A DNA stretch of 64,000 nucleotides from Rhodococcus sp. KRD197 (GCF_017168235.1 NZ_JABFAO010000016.1:1-64000); one strand, 5' to 3'; positions 24,553 to 36,862 are shown, numbered from the stretch's first letter. Notes: a model not told the origin generated them from the letters alone. Numbers and translations are program-made.

Positions 24553-24567
24553 TACCGACTCCAATCC

Positions 24568-24957
24568 TCACGAGCTGCCGGCGACCGTCCCGTCGAGGTA
24601 CAGCCAGCGGCCGTTCTCGCGAACGAAGCGAGATGCCTCGCGGAGAACTCCGTTGCCCTCGGGGTGTCGGTAGTACGCGCTGAACTCGACGCCACCGGTG
24701 CGATCCACCAGGCCACCGGCCTGCACACGGTGGATGTCGAGGCGATACCACCTCTGCTCGGGGTCCAGGTCGATCCCCTCCGGCGAGGTGTCGGGATGCC
24801 AGGACGCCAGCAAGTACGCCTCGTCGGCAACTGCGAATGCACTGAATCGGGACCGCATCAGCTGTTCGGCTGTGGCGGGATTCACCTCGCCGTGCAAGAT
24901 CCGCCGACAGCAGTCGTCGAATTGTTCGCCGCTCGAGCACGGGCACCGGGAGCTCAT
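24568..24957 (-). CDS. YchJ family protein (UPF0225, SEC-C zinc motif)
   Basis: A 129-residue protein starting at ATG 24955-24957. It opens with SSRCPCSSGEQFDDCC, a SEC-C-type metal-binding motif (Cys-x-Cys...Cys-Cys), followed by ATAEQLMRSRFSAFAVADEAYLL and an NTF2-like domain (RWYRLDIHRVQAGG, FSAYYR). This is the standard YchJ layout. Function is not established; the family is widespread and probably binds zinc. The open frame continues 650 bp upstream, but that part is antisense shadow over the LysE gene region. Confidence 0.85.
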   Translation of the reverse strand: MSSRCPCSSGEQFDDCCRRILHGEVNPATAEQLMRSRFSAFAVADEAYLLASWHPDTSPEGIDLDPEQRWYRLDIHRVQAGGLVDRTGGVEFSAYYRHPEGNGVLREASRFVRENGRWLYLDGTVAGSS

Positions 24958-24998
24958 GCGCCGCCCCGCGGATTCTTCCTCACGATGAAACCTCTCGT

Positions 24999-25628
24999 TC
25001 AGGCTGGGCTTGCCCGTCGAACCGTGGCCAGGAACGTCGCGGCGACGAAGAACATACCCGCGAACGCTCTGTTGGTCGCCACCTGTTGACGATGTGAACG
25101 CATCAGTGTGAGGACCCGCGCCGCGAGCGATGTGTAGCCGGTCATCACCAGCAAGTCCACCGCCACCATCGTCGCAGCTATGGCCAGATACTGGGGCAGA
25201 AGTGCGTCGGCCGGGGTGAGGAACTGCGGCAGCACCGCAAGCATGAAGACGACGGCTTTGGGATTGCTGGCGTTGATGAGAAAGCCCCGCCCCAGCATCG
25301 CGATTCCGCGATCGGCAACGGGCAGTCCGTCGGCGAAATCGGTGGGCGCCGCGCGCCACTGCCGAATGCCGAGGTAGGCCAGGTACGCGACGCCGAACCA
25401 CTTGATCGCGGTGAACGCCAGCGCAGAGTTGGCGAGCACCGCACCCAGGCCGACCGCAACGATGGCGATCTGCAGCAACAGGCCGAGCTGCAGCCCGAAG
25501 ATGTTCCAGTAGCCGCGGCGCAGACCGTAGCGCAGGCCGGTCGACATCGACGCGATCGCGCCGGCGCCGGGGGACAGGCTGATCACGACGCTCGCTCCGA
25601 GAAATGCCAGCCAAACATGCCAGTTCAT
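24999..25628 (-). CDS. LysE family amino-acid/metabolite exporter
   Basis: A 209-residue inner-membrane transporter of the LysE/RhtB superfamily. It has about six hydrophobic segments, beginning WHVWLAFLGASVVISLSPGAGA with the family signature SPGAGA near residue 20, then YWNIFGLQLGLLLQIAIVAVG, IKWFGVAYLAYLGIRQWR, FLINASNPKAVVFMLAVLPQF and two C-terminal helices. Members export amino acids or related small molecules by proton antiport. The start is ATG at 25626-25628 (MNWHVW); the longer open frame upstream is not supported. Substrate not deducible. It is divergent from the SRPBCC gene. Confidence 0.88.
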   Translation of the reverse strand: MNWHVWLAFLGASVVISLSPGAGAIASMSTGLRYGLRRGYWNIFGLQLGLLLQIAIVAVGLGAVLANSALAFTAIKWFGVAYLAYLGIRQWRAAPTDFADGLPVADRGIAMLGRGFLINASNPKAVVFMLAVLPQFLTPADALLPQYLAIAATMVAVDLLVMTGYTSLAARVLTLMRSHRQQVATNRAFAGMFFVAATFLATVRRASPA

Positions 25629-25710
25629 GGATTCATTGAACAACGAGGGGTTGCTGTATGCCCAATGGTTTTCGCTGAATGGATCTGTCCCGATCGGGTA
25701 CAAAGCAGGC

Positions 25711-26178
25711 ATGGGTTCAATACGCAAAGTAGACATGGGCAGCCGAGTGGTTGCTCGCCAGACCGACGTCAACGCAAGCGCGGATGCACTGTTCGCCATC
25801 GTCTCCGATCCGCGCCGACATGGCGAACTCGATGGCTCCGGGACGGTCAAGGACACGGTCAAGGGCCCCGAGCGACTTGAACAGGGCGCGAAGTTCTCGG
25901 TGGGCATGAAGCAGTACGGCGTCCCATACCGCATCACGAGCACGGTCACCGATTTCCGCGACGACGACGGCTCGAAAGTCATCGAGTGGCAGCATCCACT
26001 GGGACACAGCTGGCGCTGGGAGTTCGAGGAGACGCAGCCAGGTGTGACAACAGTCACCGAAGCCTTCCGCTACGACACCGCGAAGTCGCCGAAGGCGCTC
26101 GAGCTCTTCAAAGTGCCGCAACAGAACGCGAAGGGAATCAGCAGCACTCTCGAACAGCTCGCCCTGAAGTACGCCTGA
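25711..26178 (+). CDS. SRPBCC family protein (polyketide cyclase/dehydrase-like)
   Basis: A protein of about 155 residues with a START/Bet v1-like fold: VVARQTDVNASADALFAIV, DPRRHGELDGSGTV, GAKFSVGMK, then EWQHPLGHSWRWEFEE and a C-terminal helix. Such proteins bind hydrophobic ligands; most small actinobacterial members have no known function. I take ATG 25711 as start because the longer version from 25627 overlaps the divergent LysE start region and its first 28 residues lack family character; ATG 25735 is also possible. No operon partner is visible. Confidence 0.8.
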   Translation: MGSIRKVDMGSRVVARQTDVNASADALFAIVSDPRRHGELDGSGTVKDTVKGPERLEQGAKFSVGMKQYGVPYRITSTVTDFRDDDGSKVIEWQHPLGHSWRWEFEETQPGVTTVTEAFRYDTAKSPKALELFKVPQQNAKGISSTLEQLALKYA

Positions 26179-26315
26179 GTCGCCGCGCACGCAACCTCAT
26201 CCGTCGTCTCTGGGACGTGCGGCGCTAGTCCCTGCCTCGGGCCACTATCCTGAAGGTTCGGCAGAACACCGTTGTCGAGAAGATTTCAGCTCACCGCTTT
26301 GTCGAAGGGAAAACT

Positions 26316-29427
<3,112 letters not shown>

Positions 29428-29434
29428 GCCAGGC

Positions 29435-30595
29435 TTGACCCCGCTGCTGTCCATCAGGGGACTGCCGGCAGCAATGATGATGGGCGCTGCCGCCTTCGGT
29501 GGGTGGGGGCTGCTTCTGCCTGTGGTGCCCCTTGCGATCTCGGTCGGCGGGGGTTCGGACGCGGTCGCGGGCGCGAGCACTGCGATCTTCATGGCGACGA
29601 CAGTTCTGACGCAGTTGTGGGTGCCGCGATTGCTGGTGCGGCTCGGACATCGCAAGGTGTTAGCCCTCGGCTGCGCGTTTCTGGGGCTCCCGGCCGCGTT
29701 GTTCGTGCTGTCGGTGGCGGTCGTGCCTGCGCTGACGGTATCGGCGGTTCGCGGAATCGGTTTCGGCATGCTGACCGTCGCCGGTTCGGCTTTGGTGGCA
29801 GAGCTGGCACCAACCGGACAACTCGGTCGGGCCACTGGAGCGCAGGGCATTTCCATCGCGTTGTCCCAGACGGTCACCCTGCCGCTGGGTCTCGCATTGT
29901 TCGCCGTATCGCCGGCTTCGGTGTTCGTGCTCGGTGCGATCGTGCCGATGCTCGGTCTGATCGCCATCGCCTTCCTGCCCCCGATTCACCCGACCGCACC
30001 CCCGGCACGTGCGTCCGGTGAGAACTCGGCGGCAAAGCAGCTGCTGATTCCATGTCTTGCGATCGCTGCCGCGTCGGCCTCGTTCGGTGGGCTGTCGAGC
30101 CTGCTGCCCATCGCCGAAATCGGACGAGAGACGATGATCGGCATCGCGTTGGCTGTGATCAGCGGCGCGATGCTGGTGGGCCGATACGGGGCAGGTGCGA
30201 TCGCGGACCGCGTCGGAGTGGGCAGGGCGCTCGCCCCAGCCCTGATTCTCGTCTCCGGGGGTGTTGCGCTGTTCGCGTTCGCGGTTGCTGGATCCAATCC
30301 CGGCTACGTGTTCTTCGGTGCAGCTGCGGTCTTCGGGCTCGGCTACGGAGCGACGCAGAACGACAGCTTGGTCATGGCTTTCCGAGCGGCGGGACCGCGG
30401 CGCTACAGTCAGGCCAGCGCGTCCTGGAACATCGGCTTCGACGCCGGAACCGGGGCAGGTGCGATGGCACTGGGCCTCGTGGTCGGCACGGTCGGTTACT
30501 CGGCGGGGTTCGTCATGGCGTCTGCGCTCGCGGTGATGATGGCGGTGGCGGTGGCGATCGCGGCCCGTACCCGGCCCGATAGACTCCGGTCATGA
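29435..30595 (+). CDS. MFS transporter inside the his operon
   Basis: About 386 residues with roughly twelve hydrophobic segments, from [25 protein letters not shown] to the C-terminal [21 protein letters not shown] helix. The loop [17 protein letters not shown] between helices 2 and 3, and [13 protein letters not shown] between helices 8 and 9, are MFS signature loops. TTG at 29435, 7 bp after the hisB stop, gives a complete first helix; no ATG is available before the first membrane segment. The stop overlaps hisH ATG (ATGA), so it is co-translated with the histidine genes. Export of a pathway intermediate or of histidine is possible but unproven. Confidence 0.85.
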   Translation: MTPLLSIRGLPAAMMMGAAAFGGWGLLLPVVPLAISVGGGSDAVAGASTAIFMATTVLTQLWVPRLLVRLGHRKVLALGCAFLGLPAALFVLSVAVVPALTVSAVRGIGFGMLTVAGSALVAELAPTGQLGRATGAQGISIALSQTVTLPLGLALFAVSPASVFVLGAIVPMLGLIAIAFLPPIHPTAPPARASGENSAAKQLLIPCLAIAAASASFGGLSSLLPIAEIGRETMIGIALAVISGAMLVGRYGAGAIADRVGVGRALAPALILVSGGVALFAFAVAGSNPGYVFFGAAAVFGLGYGATQNDSLVMAFRAAGPRRYSQASASWNIGFDAGTGAGAMALGLVVGTVGYSAGFVMASALAVMMAVAVAIAARTRPDRLRS

Positions 30596-31221
30596 AATCT
30601 GTGGCGTTGCTCGATTACGGCTCGGGCAATCTGCACTCGGCGAAACGAGCGCTCGATCGCGTCGGCGCCGACGTGACACTCACCTCCGATGCCAAGGTTG
30701 CACTGGCTGCGGACGGTCTCGTTGTGCCGGGCGTCGGTGCGTTTGCCGCCTGCATGGAGGGTCTGCTGGGAGTCAAAGGCGATCGCATCATCGGCCAACG
30801 CCTCGCCGGGGGGCGTCCTGTGCTCGGCATCTGCGTCGGAATGCAGATCATGTTCGAACGCGGCGTCGAGTTCGGTGTGGAGGCTGCCGGCTGCGGCGAG
30901 TGGCCGGGCACCGTCGAGCGACTGCAGGCGGACGTGTTGCCGCACATGGGGTGGAACACGGTGCGCGCGCCGAAGGAGAGCGTGCTCTTCGACGGGTTGG
31001 ATGCCGACACGCGTTTCTACTTCGTGCATACCTACGCAACCCAGAGGTGGGAGATGGAGCCGTCCGACGTGCTCCCACCTCCGCTGCTGACGTGGGCCGA
31101 TCACGGTGGTGACTTCCTTGCCGCCGTCGAGAACGGCCCGCTCTCGGCCACCCAGTTCCACCCGGAGAAGTCCGGTGACGCCGGAGCTGCTCTGTTGAAG
31201 AACTGGGTCGACTCCCTGTGA
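30592..31221 (+). CDS. hisH: Imidazole glycerol phosphate synthase glutaminase subunit HisH
   Basis: Class I glutamine amidotransferase that feeds ammonia to HisF for closing the imidazole ring. 209 residues. The nucleophile is Cys81 in LGICVGMQ; the oxyanion strand is VVPGVGAF; His and Glu of the triad are in TQFHPEKSG. It overlaps the MFS stop at 30592. Its own stop lies in the first of three 14-bp repeats, each containing GTGA. The partner hisF lies about 2 kb downstream. Confidence 0.96.
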   Translation: MKSVALLDYGSGNLHSAKRALDRVGADVTLTSDAKVALAADGLVVPGVGAFAACMEGLLGVKGDRIIGQRLAGGRPVLGICVGMQIMFERGVEFGVEAAGCGEWPGTVERLQADVLPHMGWNTVRAPKESVLFDGLDADTRFYFVHTYATQRWEMEPSDVLPPPLLTWADHGGDFLAAVENGPLSATQFHPEKSGDAGAALLKNWVDSL

Positions 31222-31258
31222 CCGCAACGCTGTGACCGCCGCGCTGTGACCGCAACGC
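31217..31258 (+). repeat. Three 14-bp tandem repeats over the hisH stop codon
   Basis: TGTGACCGCAACGC at 31217-31230, TGTGACCGCCGCGC at 31231-31244 and TGTGACCGCAACGC at 31245-31258, followed by a degenerate start of a fourth unit, GGTGACCG. Each unit carries GTGA, the overlapping start/stop signal used for coupling. Since 14 is not a multiple of three, the repeats place GTG in successive frames. The first TGA stops hisH; the GTG of the fourth unit (31260) starts the next gene. Confidence 0.85.
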
Positions 31259-31259
31259 G

Positions 31260-31484
31260 GTGACCGATCGCGAGTTCTCGTTCGGCCGTCTGGCGGTCTT
31301 CGCACTGGGATCTGCGACGACGGTGCTGCTGCTGACGACCGTGATCGTCGCAGTGCTGGCGCCCCCGCCGGGATGGGGGCTTCTCATCGTGGCGGTCGGG
31401 ATCGCCAGCGCGATCACCGCGATGGGTGTGGTGTCGACTCGAATGACGCGCCGTCTGGGCGAGACAGAGTCGGACGACACATGA
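31260..31484 (+). CDS. Small two-helix membrane protein between hisH and hisA
   Basis: 74 residues, GTG start at 31260. Two hydrophobic helices are clear: LAVFALGSATTVLLLTTVIV and WGLLIVAVGIASAITAMGVV, separated by a short APPPG turn, with a basic TRMTRRLG stop-transfer end. Both termini are expected on the same side of the membrane. No family recognised. It sits inside the his operon after the 14-bp repeats and is followed at once by a strong palindrome. Function unknown. Confidence 0.65.
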   Translation: MTDREFSFGRLAVFALGSATTVLLLTTVIVAVLAPPPGWGLLIVAVGIASAITAMGVVSTRMTRRLGETESDDT

Positions 31485-31485
31485 G

Positions 31486-31507
31486 TTCGGCGCCCGCGGG
31501 CGCCGAA
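31486..31507. terminator. Perfect 22-bp palindrome (11-bp arms) between the small membrane gene and hisA
   Basis: Left arm TTCGGCGCCCG and right arm CGGGCGCCGAA are exact inverted repeats with no spacer, starting 2 bp after the stop of the 74-residue gene. RNA from it would fold into a very GC-rich hairpin. There is no T-tract after it (ACACCCTGG), so it may act as a partial terminator, an RNA-processing stem or a protein-binding site rather than a standard intrinsic terminator. hisA begins 49 bp downstream. Confidence 0.55.
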
Positions 31508-31555
31508 ACACCCTGGCGGTTTCCGCATTCGTCGGTGGCAGTAGCATAAGCGCAC

Positions 31556-32290
31556 GTGAGCCTGGTCCTATTGCCTGCTGTCGATGTCGCAGGCGGCGAA
31601 GCTGTACGTCTCGTTCAGGGAGAGGCGGGGAGTGAAACCAAATACGGATCTCCCCGTGATGCTGCACTGACTTGGCAGAACGACGGTGCCGAATGGGTGC
31701 ACCTGGTCGATCTCGACGCCGCGTTCGGTCGTGGATCCAACCGCGAACTTCTTGCCGAGGTGGTCGGTGAGCTCGATGTGAAAGTCGAACTGTCCGGCGG
31801 TATCCGCGACGACGAGTCACTCCGCGCGGCGTTGGCAACCGGCTGCGCCAGGGTGAACCTCGGCACCGCTGCGCTGGAGAATCCGCAGTGGTGCTCGCAG
31901 GCCATCGGCGAGTTCGGCGATCGGGTGGCCGTCGGTCTGGACGTGCTCATCGTCGACGGGCAACCCCGCCTACGGGGACGCGGTTGGGTCAGCGACGGCG
32001 GCGATCTGTGGGAGGTGCTCGAGCGTCTCGAGCGCGATGGCTGCTCGCGGTACGTCGTCACCGACGTGACCAAGGACGGGACGCTGACCGGTCCGAACCT
32101 CGAACTGCTTGCCCAGGTGTGCGAAAAGACGGACCGGCCGGTCATCGCGTCCGGCGGTGTGTCGACCATCGACGATCTGCGGGCGATCGCCGGACTGGTG
32201 GATGTGGGAGTGGAAGGGTCGATCGTGGGCAAGGCGCTGTACGCGGGACGGTTCACGCTGCCCGACGCGCTCGCGGCAGTGTCCGGGTAG
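31556..32290 (+). CDS. priA: Phosphoribosyl isomerase A (HisA, probably also TrpF activity)
   Basis: A 244-residue beta/alpha barrel that isomerises ProFAR in histidine synthesis. N-terminal [23 protein letters not shown] with the catalytic Asp in PAVD, and the second catalytic Asp in [16 protein letters not shown]. In actinobacteria this protein (PriA) also performs the TrpF reaction of tryptophan synthesis; that is family knowledge and fits the absence of trpF from the trp locus in this window. The start is GTG at 31556 after a 71-bp gap that holds the palindrome. The impA gene follows after 10 bp. Confidence 0.95.
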   Translation: MSLVLLPAVDVAGGEAVRLVQGEAGSETKYGSPRDAALTWQNDGAEWVHLVDLDAAFGRGSNRELLAEVVGELDVKVELSGGIRDDESLRAALATGCARVNLGTAALENPQWCSQAIGEFGDRVAVGLDVLIVDGQPRLRGRGWVSDGGDLWEVLERLERDGCSRYVVTDVTKDGTLTGPNLELLAQVCEKTDRPVIASGGVSTIDDLRAIAGLVDVGVEGSIVGKALYAGRFTLPDALAAVSG

Positions 32291-32300
32291 CACGCCGAAG

Positions 32301-33131
32301 ATGAGCCTGCCCGAGGATCCACAACGGTTGCTGGAGATCGCCGGTCGTTTGCTCGACGGTATCCACGGCCGTTTCGTCACCGGAGTCGGCGCCCCCAGTG
32401 CCGTGCAGAAGGGGCCCGACGATTTCGCGACAGCGGTTGACTTGGAACTCGAGAAGCGGCTCACTGCAGAGTTGTTCGACGAGACCGGTATCGCCGTGCA
32501 CGGCGAGGAGTTCGGCGGGCCGGATTTGCACGAGGGCCCGGTGTGGGTGCTCGATCCCATCGACGGGACGTTCAACTACTCGGCCGGGTTGCCCTCGGCG
32601 GGGACACTGCTGGCACTGCTCGACGACGGGGTGCCGGTGCTGGGTTTGACGTGGCTTCCACTGGTGGGACAGCGATTCACTGCAGCACGCGGTGGGCCCG
32701 TGCGACTCAACGGTGAGGCCCTGCCGAAACTGACAGAGCGGCCTCTGTCCGACTCGATGATCGGTTTCGGAGCGTTCAACATCGCAAGCCGAGGACGGAT
32801 TCCGGGGCTCTTTCGGGTGCGCATCCTCGAAGAGCTCTCGCGCGTCTCCTCCCGCCTGCGCATGCACGGCGCCACCGGTGTCGACCTCGCCTACACCGCC
32901 AACGGTGTTCTCGGCGGATGTGTTGTGTTCGGCCACCGAGCCTGGGACAACGCCGCGGGTGCACTCGCCGTGCAAGCTGCGGGCGGAGTCGTCACCGATC
33001 TGTTCGGTAATCCGTGGACCATCGACTCCGGGTCGGTTCTTGCGGGTTCACCCGGCGCGCACGAAGAACTCCTTGCGGTGATCGCCGAACTCGGCGATCC
33101 CGCCGATTTTCTGGAAGGACGTGTCCGATGA
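32301..33131 (+). CDS. impA: Inositol monophosphatase family protein (ImpA type)
   Basis: 276 residues, lithium-sensitive phosphatase superfamily. Metal-binding motifs: [23 protein letters not shown] (Asp-Pro-Ile-Asp-Gly-Thr) and, near the C-terminus, [19 protein letters not shown], where the third metal Asp is in AWDNA. Position between hisA and hisF is the same as impA in mycobacteria. It may dephosphorylate inositol phosphate or histidinol phosphate; the histidine pathway needs a histidinol-phosphate phosphatase and none other is in this cluster, but HisN-type activity is only a possibility. The stop overlaps hisF. Confidence 0.9.
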   Translation: MSLPEDPQRLLEIAGRLLDGIHGRFVTGVGAPSAVQKGPDDFATAVDLELEKRLTAELFDETGIAVHGEEFGGPDLHEGPVWVLDPIDGTFNYSAGLPSAGTLLALLDDGVPVLGLTWLPLVGQRFTAARGGPVRLNGEALPKLTERPLSDSMIGFGAFNIASRGRIPGLFRVRILEELSRVSSRLRMHGATGVDLAYTANGVLGGCVVFGHRAWDNAAGALAVQAAGGVVTDLFGNPWTIDSGSVLAGSPGAHEELLAVIAELGDPADFLEGRVR

Positions 33132-33901
33132 CGGTGGCTGTACGTGTGATCCCGTGTCTCGACGTCGATGCCGGGCGTGTGGTCAAGGGCGTGAACTTCG
33201 AGAATCTGCGCGACGCCGGTGACCCGGTGGAGCTGGCCGCGGCCTATGACGCGCAGGGCGCCGACGAGCTGACGTTCCTCGACGTCACCGCCTCGACTTC
33301 CGACCGCGGCACGATGCTCGATGTGGTGAGCAGGACAGCCGAGCAGGTCTTCATCCCACTCACCGTCGGCGGCGGCATCCGGACTGTTGCCGATGTCGAT
33401 ACGTTGCTTCGCGCGGGTGCCGACAAGGTCAGCGTCAACACGGCCGCCATCGCCCGGCCCGAGTTGCTGCGTGAGCTGTCCGAGCGCTTCGGCTCGCAGT
33501 GCATCGTGTTGTCGGTCGACGCCAGAACCGTTCCCGATGGTCAGCAGGACACGCCATCAGGGTGGGAGGTCACCACGCACGGAGGTAGGCGCGGAACGGG
33601 CATCGACGCGATCGAGTGGGCGCGCCGCGGAGCTGAACTCGGTGTCGGTGAGATCCTGCTGAACTCCATGGATGCGGACGGGACCAAAGCCGGCTTCGAC
33701 CTGCCCATGATCGCTGCGGTGCGTGCCGCGGTGCACGTTCCAGTGATCGCCAGCGGGGGAGCGGGAGCAGTCGAGCATTTCGCGCCGGCCGTGGGCGCGG
33801 GCGCCGACGCCGTGCTCGCTGCCAGTGTCTTCCACTTCGGAGATTTCACCATCGCCGATGTGAAGGATGCGATGCGCGCCGACGGCATCGTCGTCCGCTG
33901 A
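33128..33901 (+). CDS. hisF: Imidazole glycerol phosphate synthase cyclase subunit HisF
   Basis: A 257-residue barrel enzyme forming imidazole glycerol phosphate and AICAR from PRFAR and HisH-derived ammonia. Seen: [20 protein letters not shown] with the catalytic Asp in [23 protein letters not shown] and [18 protein letters not shown] with the second catalytic Asp. The ATG at 33128 overlaps the impA stop. The start and length match the family. hisI follows after 23 bp. Confidence 0.97.
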   Translation: MTVAVRVIPCLDVDAGRVVKGVNFENLRDAGDPVELAAAYDAQGADELTFLDVTASTSDRGTMLDVVSRTAEQVFIPLTVGGGIRTVADVDTLLRAGADKVSVNTAAIARPELLRELSERFGSQCIVLSVDARTVPDGQQDTPSGWEVTTHGGRRGTGIDAIEWARRGAELGVGEILLNSMDADGTKAGFDLPMIAAVRAAVHVPVIASGGAGAVEHFAPAVGAGADAVLAASVFHFGDFTIADVKDAMRADGIVVR

Positions 33902-33924
33902 ATTTCTAGGAGTAGAACGGTCTT

Positions 33925-34263
33925 ATGAGTCTCGACCCGACGATCGCCGCACGCCTCAAACGCAACGAGGCGGGCCTGTTCAGCGCGGTCGCCCAGGAGC
34001 GCAGCTCCGGCGACGTGCTGATGGTGGCGTGGATGGACGACGAAGCGCTCGCGCGCACCCTCGAGACCCGCAAGGGAACGTACTATTCGCGGTCGCGTCA
34101 GGCGTATTGGGTGAAGGGCGAGACGTCGGGCCACACGCAGTACGTGCACGAGGTCCGGTTGGATTGCGACGGCGATACCGTCCTCCTCGTCGTCGACCAG
34201 GAGGGCGCGGCCTGTCATACAGGTCGCCACACGTGCTTCGATGCGGACGTGCTGCTGAGCTGA
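33925..34263 (+). CDS. hisI: Phosphoribosyl-AMP cyclohydrolase HisI
   Basis: A 112-residue zinc enzyme hydrolysing phosphoribosyl-AMP. Conserved parts are [40 protein letters not shown] and the metal-binding [29 protein letters not shown]. It is monofunctional, with no fused HisE. AGGAG at 33908-33912 precedes the ATG. Last gene of the histidine operon, converging with marR, 9 bp between stops. Confidence 0.96.
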   Translation: MSLDPTIAARLKRNEAGLFSAVAQERSSGDVLMVAWMDDEALARTLETRKGTYYSRSRQAYWVKGETSGHTQYVHEVRLDCDGDTVLLVVDQEGAACHTGRHTCFDADVLLS

Positions 34264-34272
34264 CGTTCGGTG

Positions 34273-34770
34273 TCAGGCTCTGCCGGTGCCGTCCGCGATG
34301 CCCCGGTCGAGTTGCGTCAGCATGACCGAGCTGAGCTCGCTCAGGTGTGTCACCTGATCCTCGTTCAGCCCTTCGAAGAGCAGTGCCTGGACAGTGGCCA
34401 CGTGCCCGGGCGCTGCGTCGATGACCTTGTCCATCCCGGCGTCGGTGAGAACGGCGAATGACCCGCGGCCACCGGCGATGGATTCCCGGCGAACCCACCC
34501 GGCCTTCTCGAGTTTGGTGACCACGTGCGACAGCCGAGACAGCGAGGCGTTGGCGTACGTCGCCAGGTCCCTGAGCTGAATCCGCCGATCCGGATTCTCC
34601 GACAGTCCCGAGAGCACGAAGTACTCGAAGTGTGTCAGTCCCGAGTCCCGTTGCAGCTGCGTGTCGAGCGCTGCAGGCAGGCGCGTGACGATGGCAACGA
34701 CCGAGCGCCACGCGGCCTGCTGGCTGTCGGTCAACCAGAGTGGTTCGGAGCTTTCCGTCGATTCGTCCAC
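34273..34770 (-). CDS. MarR family transcriptional regulator
   Basis: 165 residues. Winged helix core: GLTHFEYFVLSGLSENP, RIQLRDLATYANASLSRLSHVVTKLEKAGWVRRE (recognition helix) and the wing GRGSFAVLTDAG. MarR proteins commonly sense phenolic compounds or oxidants. It starts 5 bp after the stop of the bcp peroxiredoxin gene, so the two form one operon and the regulator may control its own peroxiredoxin operon. Confidence 0.92.
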   Translation of the reverse strand: MDESTESSEPLWLTDSQQAAWRSVVAIVTRLPAALDTQLQRDSGLTHFEYFVLSGLSENPDRRIQLRDLATYANASLSRLSHVVTKLEKAGWVRRESIAGGRGSFAVLTDAGMDKVIDAAPGHVATVQALLFEGLNEDQVTHLSELSSVMLTQLDRGIADGTGRA

Positions 34771-34775
34771 GGGGA

Positions 34776-35240
34776 TTAGGCCGTGGAGCGGTTGCGGAGA
34801 AATTCGAGCGCGTGATCCGCATGCGCTTCGAAACGGAACTCGCTGGTGAACACTTCCAATACCGTCCGATCCACGTCGATGACGAACGTCGCCCGCTTCA
34901 CCGGCGACAGCTTGCCCAGCAGTCCACGCTTGACGCCGAACTGCGTTGCCACAGCGCCACTCTCGTCGGAGAGCAATGGGTAGTCGAAGGCTTTCACATC
35001 GGCGAACTCTGCTTGCTTGTCGACGGTGTCGGTGCTGATGCCTGCGCGAGATGCGCCGGCTTCGGCGAATTCCGACGCGAGGTCACGGAAGTGGCAGGCT
35101 TCGACGGTGCATCCCGGGGTCAGCGCGCCCGGGTAGAAGAACAGCACCAGCGGCCCGTCCTGCAGGAGGCTGTCCAACGAACGGGGATTGCCGTTCTGGT
35201 CGGGCAGCGTGAAGTTCTCGACGCGGTCACCTGGTTTCAT
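34776..35240 (-). CDS. bcp: Thiol peroxidase, Bcp/PrxQ family peroxiredoxin
   Basis: 154 residues, reduces peroxides in the cytoplasm. The peroxidatic Cys44 and likely resolving Cys49 lie in ALTPGCTVEACHFRD, the standard PrxQ spacing. Further family parts are VLFFYPGALTPGC, YPLLSDESGAV and KRATFVIDVDRTVLEVF. It is divergent from trpE with 56 bp between, a gap that contains a 16-bp perfect palindrome. marR follows in the same direction. Confidence 0.94.
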   Translation of the reverse strand: MKPGDRVENFTLPDQNGNPRSLDSLLQDGPLVLFFYPGALTPGCTVEACHFRDLASEFAEAGASRAGISTDTVDKQAEFADVKAFDYPLLSDESGAVATQFGVKRGLLGKLSPVKRATFVIDVDRTVLEVFTSEFRFEAHADHALEFLRNRSTA

Positions 35241-35257
35241 TCTCGTGAGGCTACCGC

Positions 35258-35273
35258 GCGCACTCGAGTGCGC
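35258..35273. promoter_or_regulatory. 16-bp perfect palindrome between bcp and trpE
   Basis: GCGCACTC followed by GAGTGCGC, an exact inverted repeat, sits in the middle of the 56-bp divergent spacer. It is 17 bp from the bcp start and 23 bp from the trpE start, so a protein bound here could block either or both promoters. The adjacent MarR product is one candidate; no binding data are implied by the sequence. Confidence 0.45.
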
Positions 35274-35296
35274 ACAGCACCTGGGAGGATGGGCGC

Positions 35297-36862
35297 ATGC
35301 ATGGCGAGACCACCACCAGTCCGGGTGTACCGATCGACGTCGGCGCCGAGTCGACGACCAGTCGCGAAACGTTCACCTCGTTGGCCGCAGAGCACCGAGT
35401 CGTTCCGGTCATCCGCAAGGTCCTCGCGGACTCGGAGACACCGTTGTCCGCGTACCGGAAGCTGGGCGGTGATCGGCCCGGCACGTTCTTGCTCGAGTCG
35501 GCGGAGAACGGACGGTCATGGTCTCGGTGGTCGTTCATCGGCGCTGGAACCCCTGCGGCGTTGACCACCTCGGACGGTGAGGCGGTGTGGCGCGGAAACG
35601 TCCCCGCAGGTGTCCCGTCGGGTGGCGATCCCCTCGAGGTACTTGGCCGGACGCTCGAGTTGCTGCATTCCGAGCGGCTCCCCGGGCTGCCACCGCTGAC
35701 CGGTGGCATGGTCGGTTACCTCGGCTACGACGCGGTCCGAAGAATCGAGAAGCTCCCCGAGCACGCCCAGGACGACCTGCACGTCCCCGAGATGGTCATG
35801 CTCCTCGCCACCGATCTCGCCGCCGTCGATCACCACGAGGGAGCGATCACGCTCATCGCCAATGCGGTCAACTGGGACGGCACCGACGACCGGGTCGACG
35901 AGGCCTACGACGACGCTGTCCGCCGGCTCGACCGGATGTGCGCCGATCTGGCAGCTCCTGCCCACTCCACCGTCTCGACCATGGCACGGCCCAAGCCGGA
36001 GTATCGACGACAGCGCACGTCCGAGGGATTCGGCCGAGATGTCGAACGCCTCGTCGGAGAGATCGAGGCCGGTGAGGCGTTCCAGGTGGTGCTGTCACAG
36101 CGTTTCGAGATGGACACCGAGGCAACCCCGTTGGATGTGTATCGGATGCTGCGGGCATCGAATCCGAGTCCGTACATGTACCTGATGCACGTTCCGGGTG
36201 ACGACGGTGAGACCGCGTTCTCGATCGTGGGCTCGAGCCCCGAGGCGTTGGTGACGGTGGTCGACGGCGTAGCGACGACACACCCGATCGCGGGAACACG
36301 TTGGCGGGGAACGTCCGAGGAAGAGGACGTACTGCTCGAGAAGGATCTGCTGGCCGACGAGAAAGAGAACGCCGAGCACCTGATGCTGGTCGATCTCGGC
36401 CGCAACGATCTCGGCCGCGTCTGCGCTCCCGGAACCGTCCGTGTCGGGGACTATCGGCACATCGAACGCTACAGCCACGTGATGCATCTGGTGTCCACGG
36501 TGTCCGGTCGTCTCGCCGACGGCAAACAGGCGCTGGATGCGGTCAAAGCGTGCTTCCCGGCGGGCACGCTGTCGGGCGCTCCGAAGGTGCGGGCTATGGA
36601 ACTGATCGACGAGCTCGAACCCACGCGGCGTGGAATCTACGGCGGCATCGTCGGGTATCTCGACTTCTCGGGCGACGCCGACACCGCGATCGCCATCCGG
36701 ACGGCGTTGATGAAGGACGGAACCGCCTACGTTCAGGCGGGCGCCGGCGTCGTCGCCGATTCGGTCGCCGAATACGAGGACGCCGAGGCGCGGAACAAGG
36801 CGATGGCCGTCCTGGGAGCGGTCGCGGCAGCGGAATCGCTACGCGCCGTGGACAGTCTGTGA
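35297..36862 (+). CDS. trpE: Anthranilate synthase component I TrpE
   Basis: 521 residues, makes anthranilate from chorismate with ammonia from TrpG (not in this window). Conserved parts: [18 protein letters not shown] near the N-terminal feedback site, [53 protein letters not shown], and [19 protein letters not shown] catalytic region with [20 protein letters not shown] lies just before ATG 35297. No leader peptide or attenuator is evident in the short upstream gap. Its stop overlaps the next GTG. Confidence 0.96.
   Translation: MHGETTTSPGVPIDVGAESTTSRETFTSLAAEHRVVPVIRKVLADSETPLSAYRKLGGDRPGTFLLESAENGRSWSRWSFIGAGTPAALTTSDGEAVWRGNVPAGVPSGGDPLEVLGRTLELLHSERLPGLPPLTGGMVGYLGYDAVRRIEKLPEHAQDDLHVPEMVMLLATDLAAVDHHEGAITLIANAVNWDGTDDRVDEAYDDAVRRLDRMCADLAAPAHSTVSTMARPKPEYRRQRTSEGFGRDVERLVGEIEAGEAFQVVLSQRFEMDTEATPLDVYRMLRASNPSPYMYLMHVPGDDGETAFSIVGSSPEALVTVVDGVATTHPIAGTRWRGTSEEEDVLLEKDLLADEKENAEHLMLVDLGRNDLGRVCAPGTVRVGDYRHIERYSHVMHLVSTVSGRLADGKQALDAVKACFPAGTLSGAPKVRAMELIDELEPTRRGIYGGIVGYLDFSGDADTAIAIRTALMKDGTAYVQAGAGVVADSVAEYEDAEARNKAMAVLGAVAAAESLRAVDSL

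Noticed and set aside
25627..25710. Longer N-terminus for the SRPBCC protein from ATG 25627
   Set aside because: It would overlap the start of the divergent LysE gene and adds 28 residues without family character; ATG 25711 fits better.
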